Positions 34,449-43,794 of a DNA stretch of 64,000 nt are shown here, piece by piece. The position numbers and the translations under genes were made by a program. Numbering within the stretch: the stretch's first letter is position 1; the number at the start of each line of letters is the position of its first letter. The notes beneath the pieces are model-generated. The model did no database searches. It was not told the origin of the DNA and saw nothing but the letters and a program-made list of their open reading frames with translations. The stretch spans positions 66,592 to 130,591 of the forward strand of contig JARGPA010000002.1 in assembly GCA_029213305.1 (NCBI GenBank), read 5' to 3'. This stretch comes from Phycisphaerales bacterium (GTDB lineage: Bacteria > Planctomycetota > Phycisphaerae > Phycisphaerales > UBA1924).

Positions 34449-35855
34449 TCATTTATCTCGGCGCTGATCTGCAAACGCCTGAGTTTGAACTGAATTTGTC
34501 ATATTTGGACGATATGCGGGACACAACGCGGCGAGTGCCCCGAGCATGGCCGCGGTTTGGGTATTGATATGGATCGAATCTGTAATCGACGCGAACATGA
34601 ATCCCAAAATTGCAACTAATGGAGATAGTCCCCAAATCCCATCTCGCACCCGATCCCAGCTCAACCATGCCCCACGCAGCATAGAAATCAGCAACATCCC
34701 CCACAGAGTCACGCCGACAACACCCAAAGTGCTCCAGATCTGGAGTACTCCATTATGAGCATGAGCATGTACTACAGATTCCGGATTCTCGTTGATTGCC
34801 CATTGTTGGTACCCCCCTGCTCCAACTCCGACAATTGGATTGTTTGCAATCTCTTCGATCGCGGTCTGCGCCATCTGAACTCGAATACCGCTGTAGGAGT
34901 CGAATCGGCCGTCGAAAAATTCTTGGATCTCATCACGAGTTTCATTGATTCTGCTTTGAACTGAGTCAGGCAACATCACTGCAGCGATTGTGATTAGTCC
35001 CACGCTAACGAGCGCAATCAAAGCAACTTGCTTTTTATTGATTTTGTGAGTGACAATCACATAGAGAATACTCAATAGAACAAGAACGAAACCTGCAATC
35101 CATGCGCCACGTGTACCGGTTGCGATGAGGCTCGCCCCACTGAGGATCAACATTGCTCGGCTGAGGATCTTGGTCCGACCCTCCCCTGCAAATGCAGGCG
35201 GGATACAAATCCCGAGCGCTGCGACGAAGACCCCTCCCCCAACGACTGGATGCCACCAACCCGCGATTCGATTGGGATGATTCTCTACTAAATCTGCAAT
35301 CCAACTGACCCCGAACCCGTCGAATGCATCGAATAGTTGAGCAAACATCCCGAACCCGATCCCAATACACATCGAGAAGATTAACAGCTTGCGATGCTCG
35401 ATCACTGGGTACACAAACCCAACAAGAAGAAACCATCTGAGTTCACTGATTTCATCCCATCCGTTCGCCGAATCAGGAGTCCAGTTTAATGAAATCATCA
35501 TCCAGCATGCGAGCGCAATCGCGATCAATACCGTCGGTTGTCCGAAACCATGAATCCAGAGCGAGAAAGTGTTGAGAACCCTGATGAAAAAGAAAACTGC
35601 TAAAGGTGCGAATGCGATCTCAGTGACAGTTACAGGTCCGAATAGAAAAATTAGTCCTAAACACGCGAATAAGAGATGAATTCGATCCCCGACTCCATCG
35701 CGTCGATGCATTCGATCAAATGCGCGATCACAAGCAACCTGATTAACATATCGGCCTTCAAAAAACCCGAGCAAAGTCCTCCAAATCCTTCTTGGAAGCG
35801 TTAAATCAGGGTTTGAGGACTTGTCATTCAATCGAATTGATCCCTTGATAGGCAA
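34449..35855 (-). CDS. O-antigen ligase/polymerase-like membrane protein
   Basis: A 468-residue polytopic membrane protein with about ten to twelve spans and one large periplasmic loop (around residues 290-370) holding NPIVGVGAGGYQQWAINENPESVVHAHAHNGVLQIW. The 'G.G...-H.HN' arrangement with a terminal WSTLGVVGV matches the Wzy_C/RfaL (O-antigen ligase) family. Such proteins join sugar chains to lipid A-core or polymerise exopolysaccharide. No glycosyltransferases flank it, so its target is open. The cytoplasmic N-terminus is basic and about 55 residues long. Divergent from the coiled-coil protein gene. Confidence 0.8.
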   Translation of the reverse strand: MPIKGSIRLNDKSSNPDLTLPRRIWRTLLGFFEGRYVNQVACDRAFDRMHRRDGVGDRIHLLFACLGLIFLFGPVTVTEIAFAPLAVFFFIRVLNTFSLWIHGFGQPTVLIAIALACWMMISLNWTPDSANGWDEISELRWFLLVGFVYPVIEHRKLLIFSMCIGIGFGMFAQLFDAFDGFGVSWIADLVENHPNRIAGWWHPVVGGGVFVAALGICIPPAFAGEGRTKILSRAMLILSGASLIATGTRGAWIAGFVLVLLSILYVIVTHKINKKQVALIALVSVGLITIAAVMLPDSVQSRINETRDEIQEFFDGRFDSYSGIRVQMAQTAIEEIANNPIVGVGAGGYQQWAINENPESVVHAHAHNGVLQIWSTLGVVGVTLWGMLLISMLRGAWLSWDRVRDGIWGLSPLVAILGFMFASITDSIHINTQTAAMLGALAALCPAYRPNMTNSVQTQAFADQRRDK

Positions 35856-36000
35856 CCGCAGAGTGGGATTCCGGTATATCCGGAGTAATCTATTCTATAA
35901 AATCTGACGACTTCGGATGATCCGCACTCATGAATTCCGAATATAGAATAGGTATATAAGGTTCTTATGATAGAGAATCGCTGAATTGGAGATCGTTGAC

Positions 36001-37806
36001 ATGGACGAAATCAAGCAAGTATTAGCAAAGGCGTCGAAAAGGCTTTTCCTGATCGATCTGCTCAAAACATTCGCAATGAGTTCATTTCTCATTCTGTGTG
36101 TGCTTTTCATTGCAAGATTAACTCAGAAACTCGTCCCAACTATTGAGATCCCGTGGGATATGACTTTCATCGGCGCTGGATTGGTCGCGATTGTGATTGC
36201 ACTGATCTGGGCGCTTGCTCGCCGTCCAGATGAAGATGAAGTGGCGCGCCAAGTAGATGATCGTGCAGGATTGCGAGAATCCATATCGACTGCTTTGTGT
36301 GTGAATCAAAGTAACGATTCATGGTCAAAAGCAATCGTAGACGATGCTCAATCTCGTGCTCGTCGAGTAGTCGTGAATGACACATTACCGATTGAGCGTC
36401 CGAGATTTTGGCCAATGCCGTTTGCCGCTGCGCTCGCAATCATCGCAATTTGGTGGGTTCCTTCCACTGATGTCACTGGGTTGCTTGCAAAGAAAGAAAA
36501 GCAACAAGCGATCGAAGCTCAGATCGAAGAAGTGAAAGCAACTGTCAACGATACTAAAAAGATGATCGAAGAGATCAAAGCAAAAACCGGGATTGATATT
36601 GAGAGTGAAGGCGACGAAACTTCCCCAGAGTTAACTCCTGAAGAAACACAGTTTGTCGACCCTGAAGAAATAGCACGAGCAGCAATCAAGGAACTCACGA
36701 ATCTCTCAGACAAGCTCGATGACGAACGCAACAACGAAGAAGGCGCCACCTTCGATGCGATGAAGGATATGACTCGTCAGCTCAACAATCCTGAACAAGG
36801 CGCCGTCTCTGAGATGTCTCGCGCTATGGCACGAGGTGATTTCGGGAAAGCGAAAGAACAACTCGAAGAACTCGCAAAGAACCTTGAAGATGGTTCAATG
36901 AGCGAAGAGCAGAAGAAGCAAGCCGCCGAGCAACTCGAAGCGATGAAAGAACAACTCGAAAAACTTGCACAGAATCGACAGAGTCTTGAAGAGCAACTCA
37001 AATCCGCCGGCGTCTCAGAACAGCAAGCGAAACAGATGTCATCTGACCCAGATGCTGTAAAAAAAGCACTGGAAGAATCAGGTGCATCACAAGAACAAAT
37101 CGAGAAACTCACACAAGCAGCAAAAGCTCAGCAACGAGCGTCTGACGCTGCGAGTTCGATGGCACAAGCAATGGGTCAAATGGCTTCTGGGATGCAACAG
37201 TCTGATCAATCAGAGATGTCAGAGGGACTCGAATCGATGTCTGGACAACTCTCAAAGATGGAGATGATGCAACAAGAAATGCAATCTCTCGAATCCGCAA
37301 TGGGACAATGTGAATCACAGCTCGCGTCATTGAGCGAGTGCACAAACCCAGGCAACGGACAAGGGCAAGGATTCGGGGAAAACGCAAACTGGGGCAAAAC
37401 CGGACAGTTCAAAGAAGGTAGCTCACAAGGATTCGGCAACGGATCAGGAGGCCCAGGTAAAGGGATGGGCGCAGCGCCAGACGCTCAAGCAGCGGACTTC
37501 ATGCTCAAGAAAGAAAGAGCAGATGTCCAAACTACAAATGACGGCCCTGTCATCGCGTCGACAATGGTCCAAGGCTCACAAATCAGAGGCGAATCAACCG
37601 CGACATTCTCCAGTGCTGTTGAAAGCGCGACTACTCAAGCTGCAGAAGCAATTGAGACAAAGCGCGTTCCACGCAAACATGAATCCGCTGTGCAACAATA
37701 CTTTGGGACACTGGATCAAGCAGCAAAGAAAGCCTCTGGAGACAAAACCAAACCCGCGCCCCAGGGCAATGACGCAGAGAAACCCGTTGAAACGAAAGAT
37801 GACTAA
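36001..37806 (+). CDS. large membrane protein with coiled-coil and Gly-rich tail
   Basis: A 601-residue protein of unknown function. The N-terminal 165 residues have three membrane spans (about 19-38, 52-72, 138-156). A long, highly charged coiled coil follows (about 170-380; repeated QLEELAKNLE and EQLEKLAQN patterns), then a Met/Gln-rich stretch (380-450), a Gly/Asn-rich segment (450-500) and a basic C-terminus. This resembles the DUF4175-type large membrane proteins seen in Planctomycetes, but I would not name it. Start at 36001 has GGAG nine bases upstream; a TTG at 35986 is in frame. Confidence 0.75.
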   Translation: MDEIKQVLAKASKRLFLIDLLKTFAMSSFLILCVLFIARLTQKLVPTIEIPWDMTFIGAGLVAIVIALIWALARRPDEDEVARQVDDRAGLRESISTALCVNQSNDSWSKAIVDDAQSRARRVVVNDTLPIERPRFWPMPFAAALAIIAIWWVPSTDVTGLLAKKEKQQAIEAQIEEVKATVNDTKKMIEEIKAKTGIDIESEGDETSPELTPEETQFVDPEEIARAAIKELTNLSDKLDDERNNEEGATFDAMKDMTRQLNNPEQGAVSEMSRAMARGDFGKAKEQLEELAKNLEDGSMSEEQKKQAAEQLEAMKEQLEKLAQNRQSLEEQLKSAGVSEQQAKQMSSDPDAVKKALEESGASQEQIEKLTQAAKAQQRASDAASSMAQAMGQMASGMQQSDQSEMSEGLESMSGQLSKMEMMQQEMQSLESAMGQCESQLASLSECTNPGNGQGQGFGENANWGKTGQFKEGSSQGFGNGSGGPGKGMGAAPDAQAADFMLKKERADVQTTNDGPVIASTMVQGSQIRGESTATFSSAVESATTQAAEAIETKRVPRKHESAVQQYFGTLDQAAKKASGDKTKPAPQGNDAEKPVETKDD

Positions 37807-37809
37807 TCA

Positions 37810-38865
37810 ATGGATTTGTTTCATCGCTTCGCGATAGGTTGTATCTGCTCGTTGGTTTTCTTCGGTGGCTGCTCAAGGAACGATTCGCAACAAGACCAAA
37901 CTGTCACACTCTATACAAGTGTTGATGATGAGTTCGCACAATTGGTCATCGATGAGTTCACATCAAAAACAGGGATCTCTGTTGATGTTTTGGGTGATAC
38001 AGAAGCAACAAAGACTACTGGACTTGTCACACGCATTGCCGCAGAAATAGAACACCCGATCGCAGATGTATGGTGGTCAAGCGAACCCATGGGCACAATC
38101 CTGCTAGATCAATCAGGCGCTTTAGCGCCAGATGCGATGCGAAGTTTAGTAGCCGAGGATTGGCCGAGCACTCTGCACAGCAAGAACTGGTCATGGGTCG
38201 GAACTGCAATGCGTGCTCGGGTAATCGGATATGCAAATGATCGGGTTCTAACTCCCCCTACTACACTTGCACAACTCACTGATCCTACATATCGAGGCCG
38301 GATCGGGATGGCGAGACCCCAGTTTGGAACTACAAGAATCCACATGGCCATGCTTGCGGATCGTTGGGGGATTGATGCGTTCGAGTCTTGGCTTCGAGCA
38401 ATTAAAGAAAACAACATCAGACTCTACGACGGAAACGCACGCGTCGTCGCTGCGATTGCAATGGGTGAGATTGATATCGGACTGACTGATACCGATGATG
38501 TTTGGGCAGGGCAACGCAACGGATGGAATGTAGATCTCGTATACGAGTCTCAAACAGATCATCCAACCTGGGATAGTACTGGCGCGACACTGATTCCAAA
38601 CACTGTTGCGATCATCAATGACGCTCCGAATCGAGCACTTGCAGAACAACTCGCAACATTTCTAGTATCTGCAAATACTGAACGAATGCTTTACGAATCG
38701 AGCACTCACAATACTCCTGTTCGACAATCCTTACGAGAGACATTGTCTGCAATGGATTTAGGTGATGACCTGCTCAGTATTGACGAGATACCGGACTATT
38801 ACAGAGCATCTCAGAAGGTCCGAGAGGCGATGGATGCTTGTGAACGAGTACTGATAAGTCCTTAG
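37810..38865 (+). CDS. iron(III)-type ABC transporter substrate-binding lipoprotein
   Basis: A 351-residue periplasmic binding protein with lipobox VFFGGC near residue 21. It starts VTLYTSVDDEFAQLVIDEFTSKTGISVDVLGDTEA, the opening of the FutA/AfuA/FbpA group, and has PIADVWWSSEPMGTILLDQSG and RIGMARPQFGTTRIHMAML in the expected places. These proteins bind ferric iron (or other anions) for an ABC importer. No ATPase or permease partner is near it, so it may feed a distant transporter. It follows the coiled-coil gene by 3 bases, suggesting one transcript. Confidence 0.82.
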   Translation: MDLFHRFAIGCICSLVFFGGCSRNDSQQDQTVTLYTSVDDEFAQLVIDEFTSKTGISVDVLGDTEATKTTGLVTRIAAEIEHPIADVWWSSEPMGTILLDQSGALAPDAMRSLVAEDWPSTLHSKNWSWVGTAMRARVIGYANDRVLTPPTTLAQLTDPTYRGRIGMARPQFGTTRIHMAMLADRWGIDAFESWLRAIKENNIRLYDGNARVVAAIAMGEIDIGLTDTDDVWAGQRNGWNVDLVYESQTDHPTWDSTGATLIPNTVAIINDAPNRALAEQLATFLVSANTERMLYESSTHNTPVRQSLRETLSAMDLGDDLLSIDEIPDYYRASQKVREAMDACERVLISP

Positions 38866-38976
38866 TTCCCCCATATTGCTTGCGTGATCGGTACATCCTG
38901 TCTATCAACGGTATTGCTTTCCCAAATCAGCTTGCACACCAAGAACATTCTCAACTCATTGGTCGATGAATGATTT

Positions 38977-40005
38977 GTGAAAGATACATCGAAAAAACTT
39001 GAATGGCAGTTCCGTCCGAGGGATCGACGCTCGCTCTTTTTGGGTGTCTTAATTTTTCAAGCTGCGGTACTTGTCGCTGGAGAGCTTCTGGTTGACACCT
39101 GGATTCGCAGAGAGTTCAGTCTTTCACAGCTTGGCGCTGATCGATTATTCGTGTTTCGTATCTCAATCGCGTTCTGTGTATTTACATTAACCGGGCTTAT
39201 CTTGTTTCTCGCATCGAAACGATACCGAGACGCGCTCGAAGACGCGAACGAAGAACTAAACAAAGAAGTGACCCGTCAGGTTCGCGCCGGACTCAGCAAA
39301 CGAAACGCGCTGATCTTTGGGCTCGCAAAGCTTGCAGATTATCGGGATACAGATACGGGCGCTCATCTTGAACGCATTGGGCTCTATGTGCGTGTCATCG
39401 CTGATGCTTTGCGCCCCAAGTATCCAGAAATTGATATGAAATGGATCGATCGAATTGTGCTTGCGTCTTCGCTGCACGATATCGGTAAAGTCGGTATCCC
39501 TGACTCCATCTTACTCAAACCAGGACAACTCACTCCTGACGAACGAGCAATCATGGAAAAGCATGCGTTAATCGGCGCAGACACATTGCTCGCGATCAGA
39601 TCAAAATTGGGATCTGATGAGTTCATCGATATGGGTGTAGAAATCGCACTACAGCATCATGAACGATGGGACGGCAACGGGTACCCGTTCGGGCTTGTCG
39701 GCCAAGACATCTCGCTTGCTGCACGGATCGTTGCACTCGCAGATTTCTATGATGCAGTCACAAGCAAAAGAGTCTACAAAGAAGCAATGGGACACGAAGA
39801 AACATCAGATCTAATCTATTCACTTCGAGGAACCCATTTCGATCCAGATATCATCGATGCATTTATGGAGTGCCAGTTCGAGTTCAACTCGATCCGTTCA
39901 CACAACCAAGAACAGGACGAGTCCGTACTCAAAATTCTCCATCTTGAGAATGTGGCACGCCAGTTTATCGACGAGCAAGCAAATCTCAGAAACCTTGCAG
40001 CGTAA
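38977..40005 (+). CDS. membrane-bound HD-GYP domain protein
   Basis: A 342-residue protein with two N-terminal membrane spans (about 16-38 and 60-82), a short helical linker and an HD-GYP domain (about 105-300). Visible metal ligands are His in AHLERIG, HD in SSLHDIGKVG, HxxxxGADTL and HHERWDGNGYP with the GYP motif intact. HD-GYP domains hydrolyse cyclic di-GMP. No receiver domain is present, so membrane signals may control it. The start is GTG at 38977 without a clear ribosome-binding site, and there is a 111-base gap upstream. Confidence 0.88.
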   Translation: MKDTSKKLEWQFRPRDRRSLFLGVLIFQAAVLVAGELLVDTWIRREFSLSQLGADRLFVFRISIAFCVFTLTGLILFLASKRYRDALEDANEELNKEVTRQVRAGLSKRNALIFGLAKLADYRDTDTGAHLERIGLYVRVIADALRPKYPEIDMKWIDRIVLASSLHDIGKVGIPDSILLKPGQLTPDERAIMEKHALIGADTLLAIRSKLGSDEFIDMGVEIALQHHERWDGNGYPFGLVGQDISLAARIVALADFYDAVTSKRVYKEAMGHEETSDLIYSLRGTHFDPDIIDAFMECQFEFNSIRSHNQEQDESVLKILHLENVARQFIDEQANLRNLAA

Positions 40006-40070
40006 ATAACTCGTTCGAATCGATTACATGGAAGATCTGTATCCGTCATCCTCGACGCATAGACTTGCAT

Positions 40071-41297
40071 ATGAGCACCACAACGAACGTATCGTCGATG
40101 ACAGATCTAATTTCGAGCAATCTCGATGAAATCATTGAGATCAGACATGATCTTCATGCCCATCCTGAGATCCTCTTTACGGAAAATAGAACATCTCAAG
40201 TCATTCAAACCGAGCTCACACGCCTTGGGATCGCGTTTCGTGCCAATATGGGAGGCATAGAACCCGGTACTGGAACTGGAGTTATTGCACATATTCCTGC
40301 GACAACTGATAACCCAGGTGGTTGCGTTGGACTCAGAGCGGATATCGACGCGTTGCCCATTGAAGAGCAATCTTTGCTTCCTTACAAATCAACGATTCCA
40401 GGAAAGATGCACGCGTGCGGCCATGACGGGCACACTTCGATCTTACTTGGAACCGCACGTGTGTTACTCGAACTAGATCATCGTCCAAACCCAGTGACCC
40501 TTGTGTTCCAACCTGCCGAAGAAGGCGGAGGCGGAGGCGAAAAGATGGTCCGCGATGGCGCACTCAAAGGAGATCCCAAAGCAGGACTCGGATCTCCGAT
40601 TACTCGGATGTACGGCCTTCATGGGTGGCCAGACGAGATGTTGGGAACCATCAGCACACGCAAGGGAGCACTACTCGCGGCGACAGATACCTTTGATATC
40701 ACCCTTGTAGGGACTCAAGGACACGCTGCTTATCCCCATCAATGTAACGACCCAATCGTGGCAGCTGCTCAGATTGTCAGTGCTGCTCAATCACTCGTAT
40801 CGCGCAATACTCGCCCAACTGATTCGGTTGTGGTGACATTCGCACAAATTCATGCTGGGACGGCTTACAACGTAATTCCAGAGCAAGCAAGCATGAAAGG
40901 GACTATTCGAACCCTCGATCCTGATACCCGAGCAACAATTAAACAACGCTTCTTTGAACTCGTTGAATCCATCGCAAAGGGAATGGGGTGCGACGCGAAG
41001 ATCAACTGGAATAACGGATACCCTGTCACATTCAACAATCATGACGAAGCTGATCGAGTGTCGCAAATAGCTGAAAAAGCTATACTTACCGACAAATTTA
41101 CATGGATTGAAGAACCCGTCATGGGTGGCGAAGATTTCGCGTATTACGGCCTAGAAGTGCCTGCTTGCTTCTATACTTTGGGACTCAATGAGTCAGAAAC
41201 TGAGCCTTATCCTGGGCTCCACACACCGAGCTTTGATTTCAACGACAAAGCGATTGGGATCGGTATTGAGATGATGTGCCTATTGGCGCTATCCTAA
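40071..41297 (+). CDS. M20-family amidohydrolase (hippurate/N-acyl amino acid hydrolase type)
   Basis: A 408-residue metal-dependent amidohydrolase of peptidase family M20D. Metal and catalytic motifs: HAHPEILF-like start, GLRADIDALPI, HACGHDGHTSILLG, FQPAEEGGGGGEKM, then MYGLHGWP and the C-terminal MGGEDFAYYG. Relatives split N-acyl amino acids, hippurate or IAA conjugates. It is not linked to an amino acid biosynthesis operon here. ATG at 40071 is preferred; the frame's first start is a TTG two codons upstream. Its end overlaps the unused N-terminal extension of the next frame. Confidence 0.88.
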   Translation: MSTTTNVSSMTDLISSNLDEIIEIRHDLHAHPEILFTENRTSQVIQTELTRLGIAFRANMGGIEPGTGTGVIAHIPATTDNPGGCVGLRADIDALPIEEQSLLPYKSTIPGKMHACGHDGHTSILLGTARVLLELDHRPNPVTLVFQPAEEGGGGGEKMVRDGALKGDPKAGLGSPITRMYGLHGWPDEMLGTISTRKGALLAATDTFDITLVGTQGHAAYPHQCNDPIVAAAQIVSAAQSLVSRNTRPTDSVVVTFAQIHAGTAYNVIPEQASMKGTIRTLDPDTRATIKQRFFELVESIAKGMGCDAKINWNNGYPVTFNNHDEADRVSQIAEKAILTDKFTWIEEPVMGGEDFAYYGLEVPACFYTLGLNESETEPYPGLHTPSFDFNDKAIGIGIEMMCLLALS

Positions 41298-41380
41298 AGG
41301 CTGATTCTGGCCGACGAACATTCGACAGATTTGCTCGTATATTGTTTATGCAGAGCCGTCCGAAAACCGATGGAGTGAGT

Positions 41381-41818
41381 ATGAATCGCAGAGCCAACGC
41401 ACTATCGAAGTCACTGATCATCGTTGCTGGAGCCACACTGTTGGCTTTCTCCTCTGGTTGCCGTGTTGAACGGACCACAGGACAGCGCCATCAAGCACGC
41501 GCCGTGGACACCATCCTCCGCGCCGAGGCCATGCGTCTCAATGCTCAACCGATGTCAGAGACAACCCTTGAAGATTACGCCCATCTCAACGCGATGTACC
41601 AGGACTTGCTCCATGCTGCGATCCGTTCGGGTGAAGCTGAACCACTAACGGTTCAAGAAGCAGAGGACCTTCTACGCAAGGTTGCGTCCGAAGCTCGGAT
41701 GCTCCCTGCGTTCCAAGAGTGGTCCCCTGAATCCCAGAAGAACTTTGAGGAGAACTTCTGGCGCTTCCGCCTTAAAAAGTGGCAACAGTGGCGCGGGCCG
41801 GACTACATCTACGAGTAA
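41381..41818 (+). CDS. small hypothetical lipoprotein
   Basis: A 145-residue lipoprotein with a basic start, hydrophobic core and lipobox FSSGC (Cys27). The mature part is helical and charged and ends with EENFWRFRLKKWQQWRGPDYIYE. GGAGTGAGT immediately precedes the ATG at 41381, which fixes the start; the frame is open further upstream but overlaps the M20 gene. No family is recognised. A terminator hairpin follows 38 bases after the stop. Confidence 0.68.
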   Translation: MNRRANALSKSLIIVAGATLLAFSSGCRVERTTGQRHQARAVDTILRAEAMRLNAQPMSETTLEDYAHLNAMYQDLLHAAIRSGEAEPLTVQEAEDLLRKVASEARMLPAFQEWSPESQKNFEENFWRFRLKKWQQWRGPDYIYE

Positions 41819-41821
41819 ATC

Positions 41822-42307
41822 GTGCCCAACAGACATGAAGAATCTAAGAACCGATCACGAATATGGTCGGTTTTTTTGCAACTACTCAATGTTTTTCGCC
41901 GCACTCCACATTCGTCTCCGTATCTTGTTGTCAAGAAAGACGGCTTTGATGTGATCAATAGGAATGAATATTGTTGGAGTTTGAAATGGGATGAAGTAAC
42001 AGGCGTAGTTGCGTATAAGCAAGCTCAGATTTCCACAGACTTGATCTGCTTTGGATTTCAGATAGGTACAAATGCAGATACGTTGTGGTGTATCAACGAA
42101 GACATCCCTGGGTTTGATGAAGTCGTTGGAGATATTACACGGATCACCGCAGGTGCTTGGCCCAACCGATTCTCTGATATTGCTGTTCCTCCATTTGAGT
42201 TTAATTGGACAGAACTCTGGAACGCACCTAACTCTATCCCAATTGCGGAAAACCCGAAGCTCTTGATTTGGAAGAAGATCCCTAACGATCTACTACCTAC
42301 AAGGTAA
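41822..42307 (+). CDS. hypothetical soluble protein, start uncertain
   Basis: An open frame of 161 codons, GTG start at 41822. The conserved-looking part begins near residue 33 (SPYLVVKKDGFDVINRNEYCWSLKWDEVTGVVAYKQ) and includes DTLWCINEDIPGFDEVVGDI and AWPNRF, a compact alpha/beta domain with several tryptophans. No family is recognised. A terminator hairpin for the upstream gene lies within the first 20 codons, so a later start (TTG at 41876 or GTG at 41951) is plausible. It ends 21 bases before uvrC. Confidence 0.5.
   Translation: MPNRHEESKNRSRIWSVFLQLLNVFRRTPHSSPYLVVKKDGFDVINRNEYCWSLKWDEVTGVVAYKQAQISTDLICFGFQIGTNADTLWCINEDIPGFDEVVGDITRITAGAWPNRFSDIAVPPFEFNWTELWNAPNSIPIAENPKLLIWKKIPNDLLPTR
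41856..41883 (+). terminator. rho-independent terminator after the small lipoprotein gene
   Basis: AACCGATC pairs with GGTCGGTT (8 bp, one T-G pair) around an 8-base loop, within about 41850-41875, and is followed by a T-rich run that ends near 41878. Coordinates are approximate to a few bases. It lies inside the open frame that starts at 41822, which suggests that the next gene begins later. Confidence 0.7.
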
Positions 42308-42328
42308 ATAGGTTGAATACAATCCTCC

Positions 42329-43786
42329 GTGTCAGATGATCCCGATACATCTTTTCTCGACGACGAAGGGCATTCGCCTGCTTCGGATCCGCCGCCTTGG
42401 GGGACAGAGTCTCATGAGGTTCGCATGACTCGTTTGCACAACGAGGCAAGGCAACTCCATGCGCTCCCCGGCGTGTATCTCATGAAGGATCACAAAGGGG
42501 TCGTCATCTATGTCGGGAAAGCTTCAAAGCTCTGTGATCGAGTGTCATCGTATTTTTTACCTTCAACTGATCTTGGTCCTCGCAAGAACAAGTTACTCGA
42601 TGAAGTCCACTCATTCGATACATTCACGACAGAGACAGCGTGGGAAGCGCTGCTGGCTGAGAACCGCTTAATCAAGGACATCCATCCAAGACACAATGCT
42701 GCACAAAAGGATGATCGTACATTTCCGTATCTCGTCATCACGATGGGTGAAGACTATCCACGCGTCTTTGTGACACGCAACCCAACTGGGATCAAAGCAG
42801 ACGGGACAAAGGATCGTCGTTTTAATGGCGCCAGTATTCTTGGACCATTTACATCTCCGGGTTCGCTCCATCGCGCGCTCGATGCACTTCAAGGCGTATT
42901 CAAGTTTCGAACTTGCTCTCTCGACATCATCGAAGGAGATAAGAATAACAAGTTCTTTCGGCCTTGCTTGCTCAAGTCCATCGGGAAATGCACAGCGCCA
43001 TGCAACGAGAGCATCTCGAAAGAAGTGTATCGAGAAGACATCAGTCGATTAGTCCGATTCTTCAAATCCAAGCGCTCGACGATGCTCAAAGAACTCGAAA
43101 TAGAGATGGAGTCTGCGTCGAATTCACTCGACTTTGAATCCGCTGCAGTCCTACGGGATCAAATCAAATCCATCCGCAAACTCGAAGAACGCGCATCGCA
43201 ATCCGATCAATGGCAACCCGAATCTGAGATTGGATACATCGACCCGCTCAAAGGGTGTGCTAGTTTACAGCGTGCTCTCGACATGGAAAAACCCATCCGA
43301 TGCGTTGAAGGATTCGACATTGCACATCTGCAAGGGAACGAGACTGTTGCGTCGAAAGTCTGTTTCATTGATGGACGCCCGTTCAAGCAAGAATACAGGC
43401 GATTCCGTATTAAATCATTTTCGAACCTCTCGCACGGAAGAGCAAACGATGATTACCAATCCATGCGCGAAGTAATCTCTCGCAGATATCGTGAAGCTGG
43501 AGAAGGACACGAACTCTATCCGGATGTCATCTTAATCGACGGCGGGCTCGGGCAACTTCATGCAGCGATGGATGCATTTGAACAACTCGATGTCCAGCCT
43601 CCAATGGTTGTCTCTCTCGCAAAGAAAGAAGAACTGATCTACATGCGTGGATCAACTGAACCAATCAAACTCGGACGCAATAATCCTGGATTGCGTTTGT
43701 TACAACAGGTACGAGATGAATCGCATCGGTTTGCGCAGCATTATCATCATATATTGCGGCGAAAGAAAACGCTTGGAGAGGATTGA
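42329..43786 (+). CDS. uvrC: UvrABC nuclease subunit C, lacking the HhH domain
   Basis: A 485-residue UvrC, which makes both incisions in nucleotide excision repair. The GIY-YIG nuclease is GVYLMKD...VIYVGKASKLCDRV (about 47-70), the cysteine cluster has CLLKSIGKCTAPC, the UVR motif is near 255-290, and the RNase H-like domain has FDIAHLQG, ILIDGGLGQL and RDESHRFAQHYH, which carry the catalytic Asp and His. The protein stops directly after that domain, so the C-terminal tandem helix-hairpin-helix is absent; usual length is about 600. GTG start; similarity begins near residue 40. Convergent with the hydrolase gene. Confidence 0.93.
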   Translation: MSDDPDTSFLDDEGHSPASDPPPWGTESHEVRMTRLHNEARQLHALPGVYLMKDHKGVVIYVGKASKLCDRVSSYFLPSTDLGPRKNKLLDEVHSFDTFTTETAWEALLAENRLIKDIHPRHNAAQKDDRTFPYLVITMGEDYPRVFVTRNPTGIKADGTKDRRFNGASILGPFTSPGSLHRALDALQGVFKFRTCSLDIIEGDKNNKFFRPCLLKSIGKCTAPCNESISKEVYREDISRLVRFFKSKRSTMLKELEIEMESASNSLDFESAAVLRDQIKSIRKLEERASQSDQWQPESEIGYIDPLKGCASLQRALDMEKPIRCVEGFDIAHLQGNETVASKVCFIDGRPFKQEYRRFRIKSFSNLSHGRANDDYQSMREVISRRYREAGEGHELYPDVILIDGGLGQLHAAMDAFEQLDVQPPMVVSLAKKEELIYMRGSTEPIKLGRNNPGLRLLQQVRDESHRFAQHYHHILRRKKTLGED

Positions 43787-43794
43787 TTGGGTCT

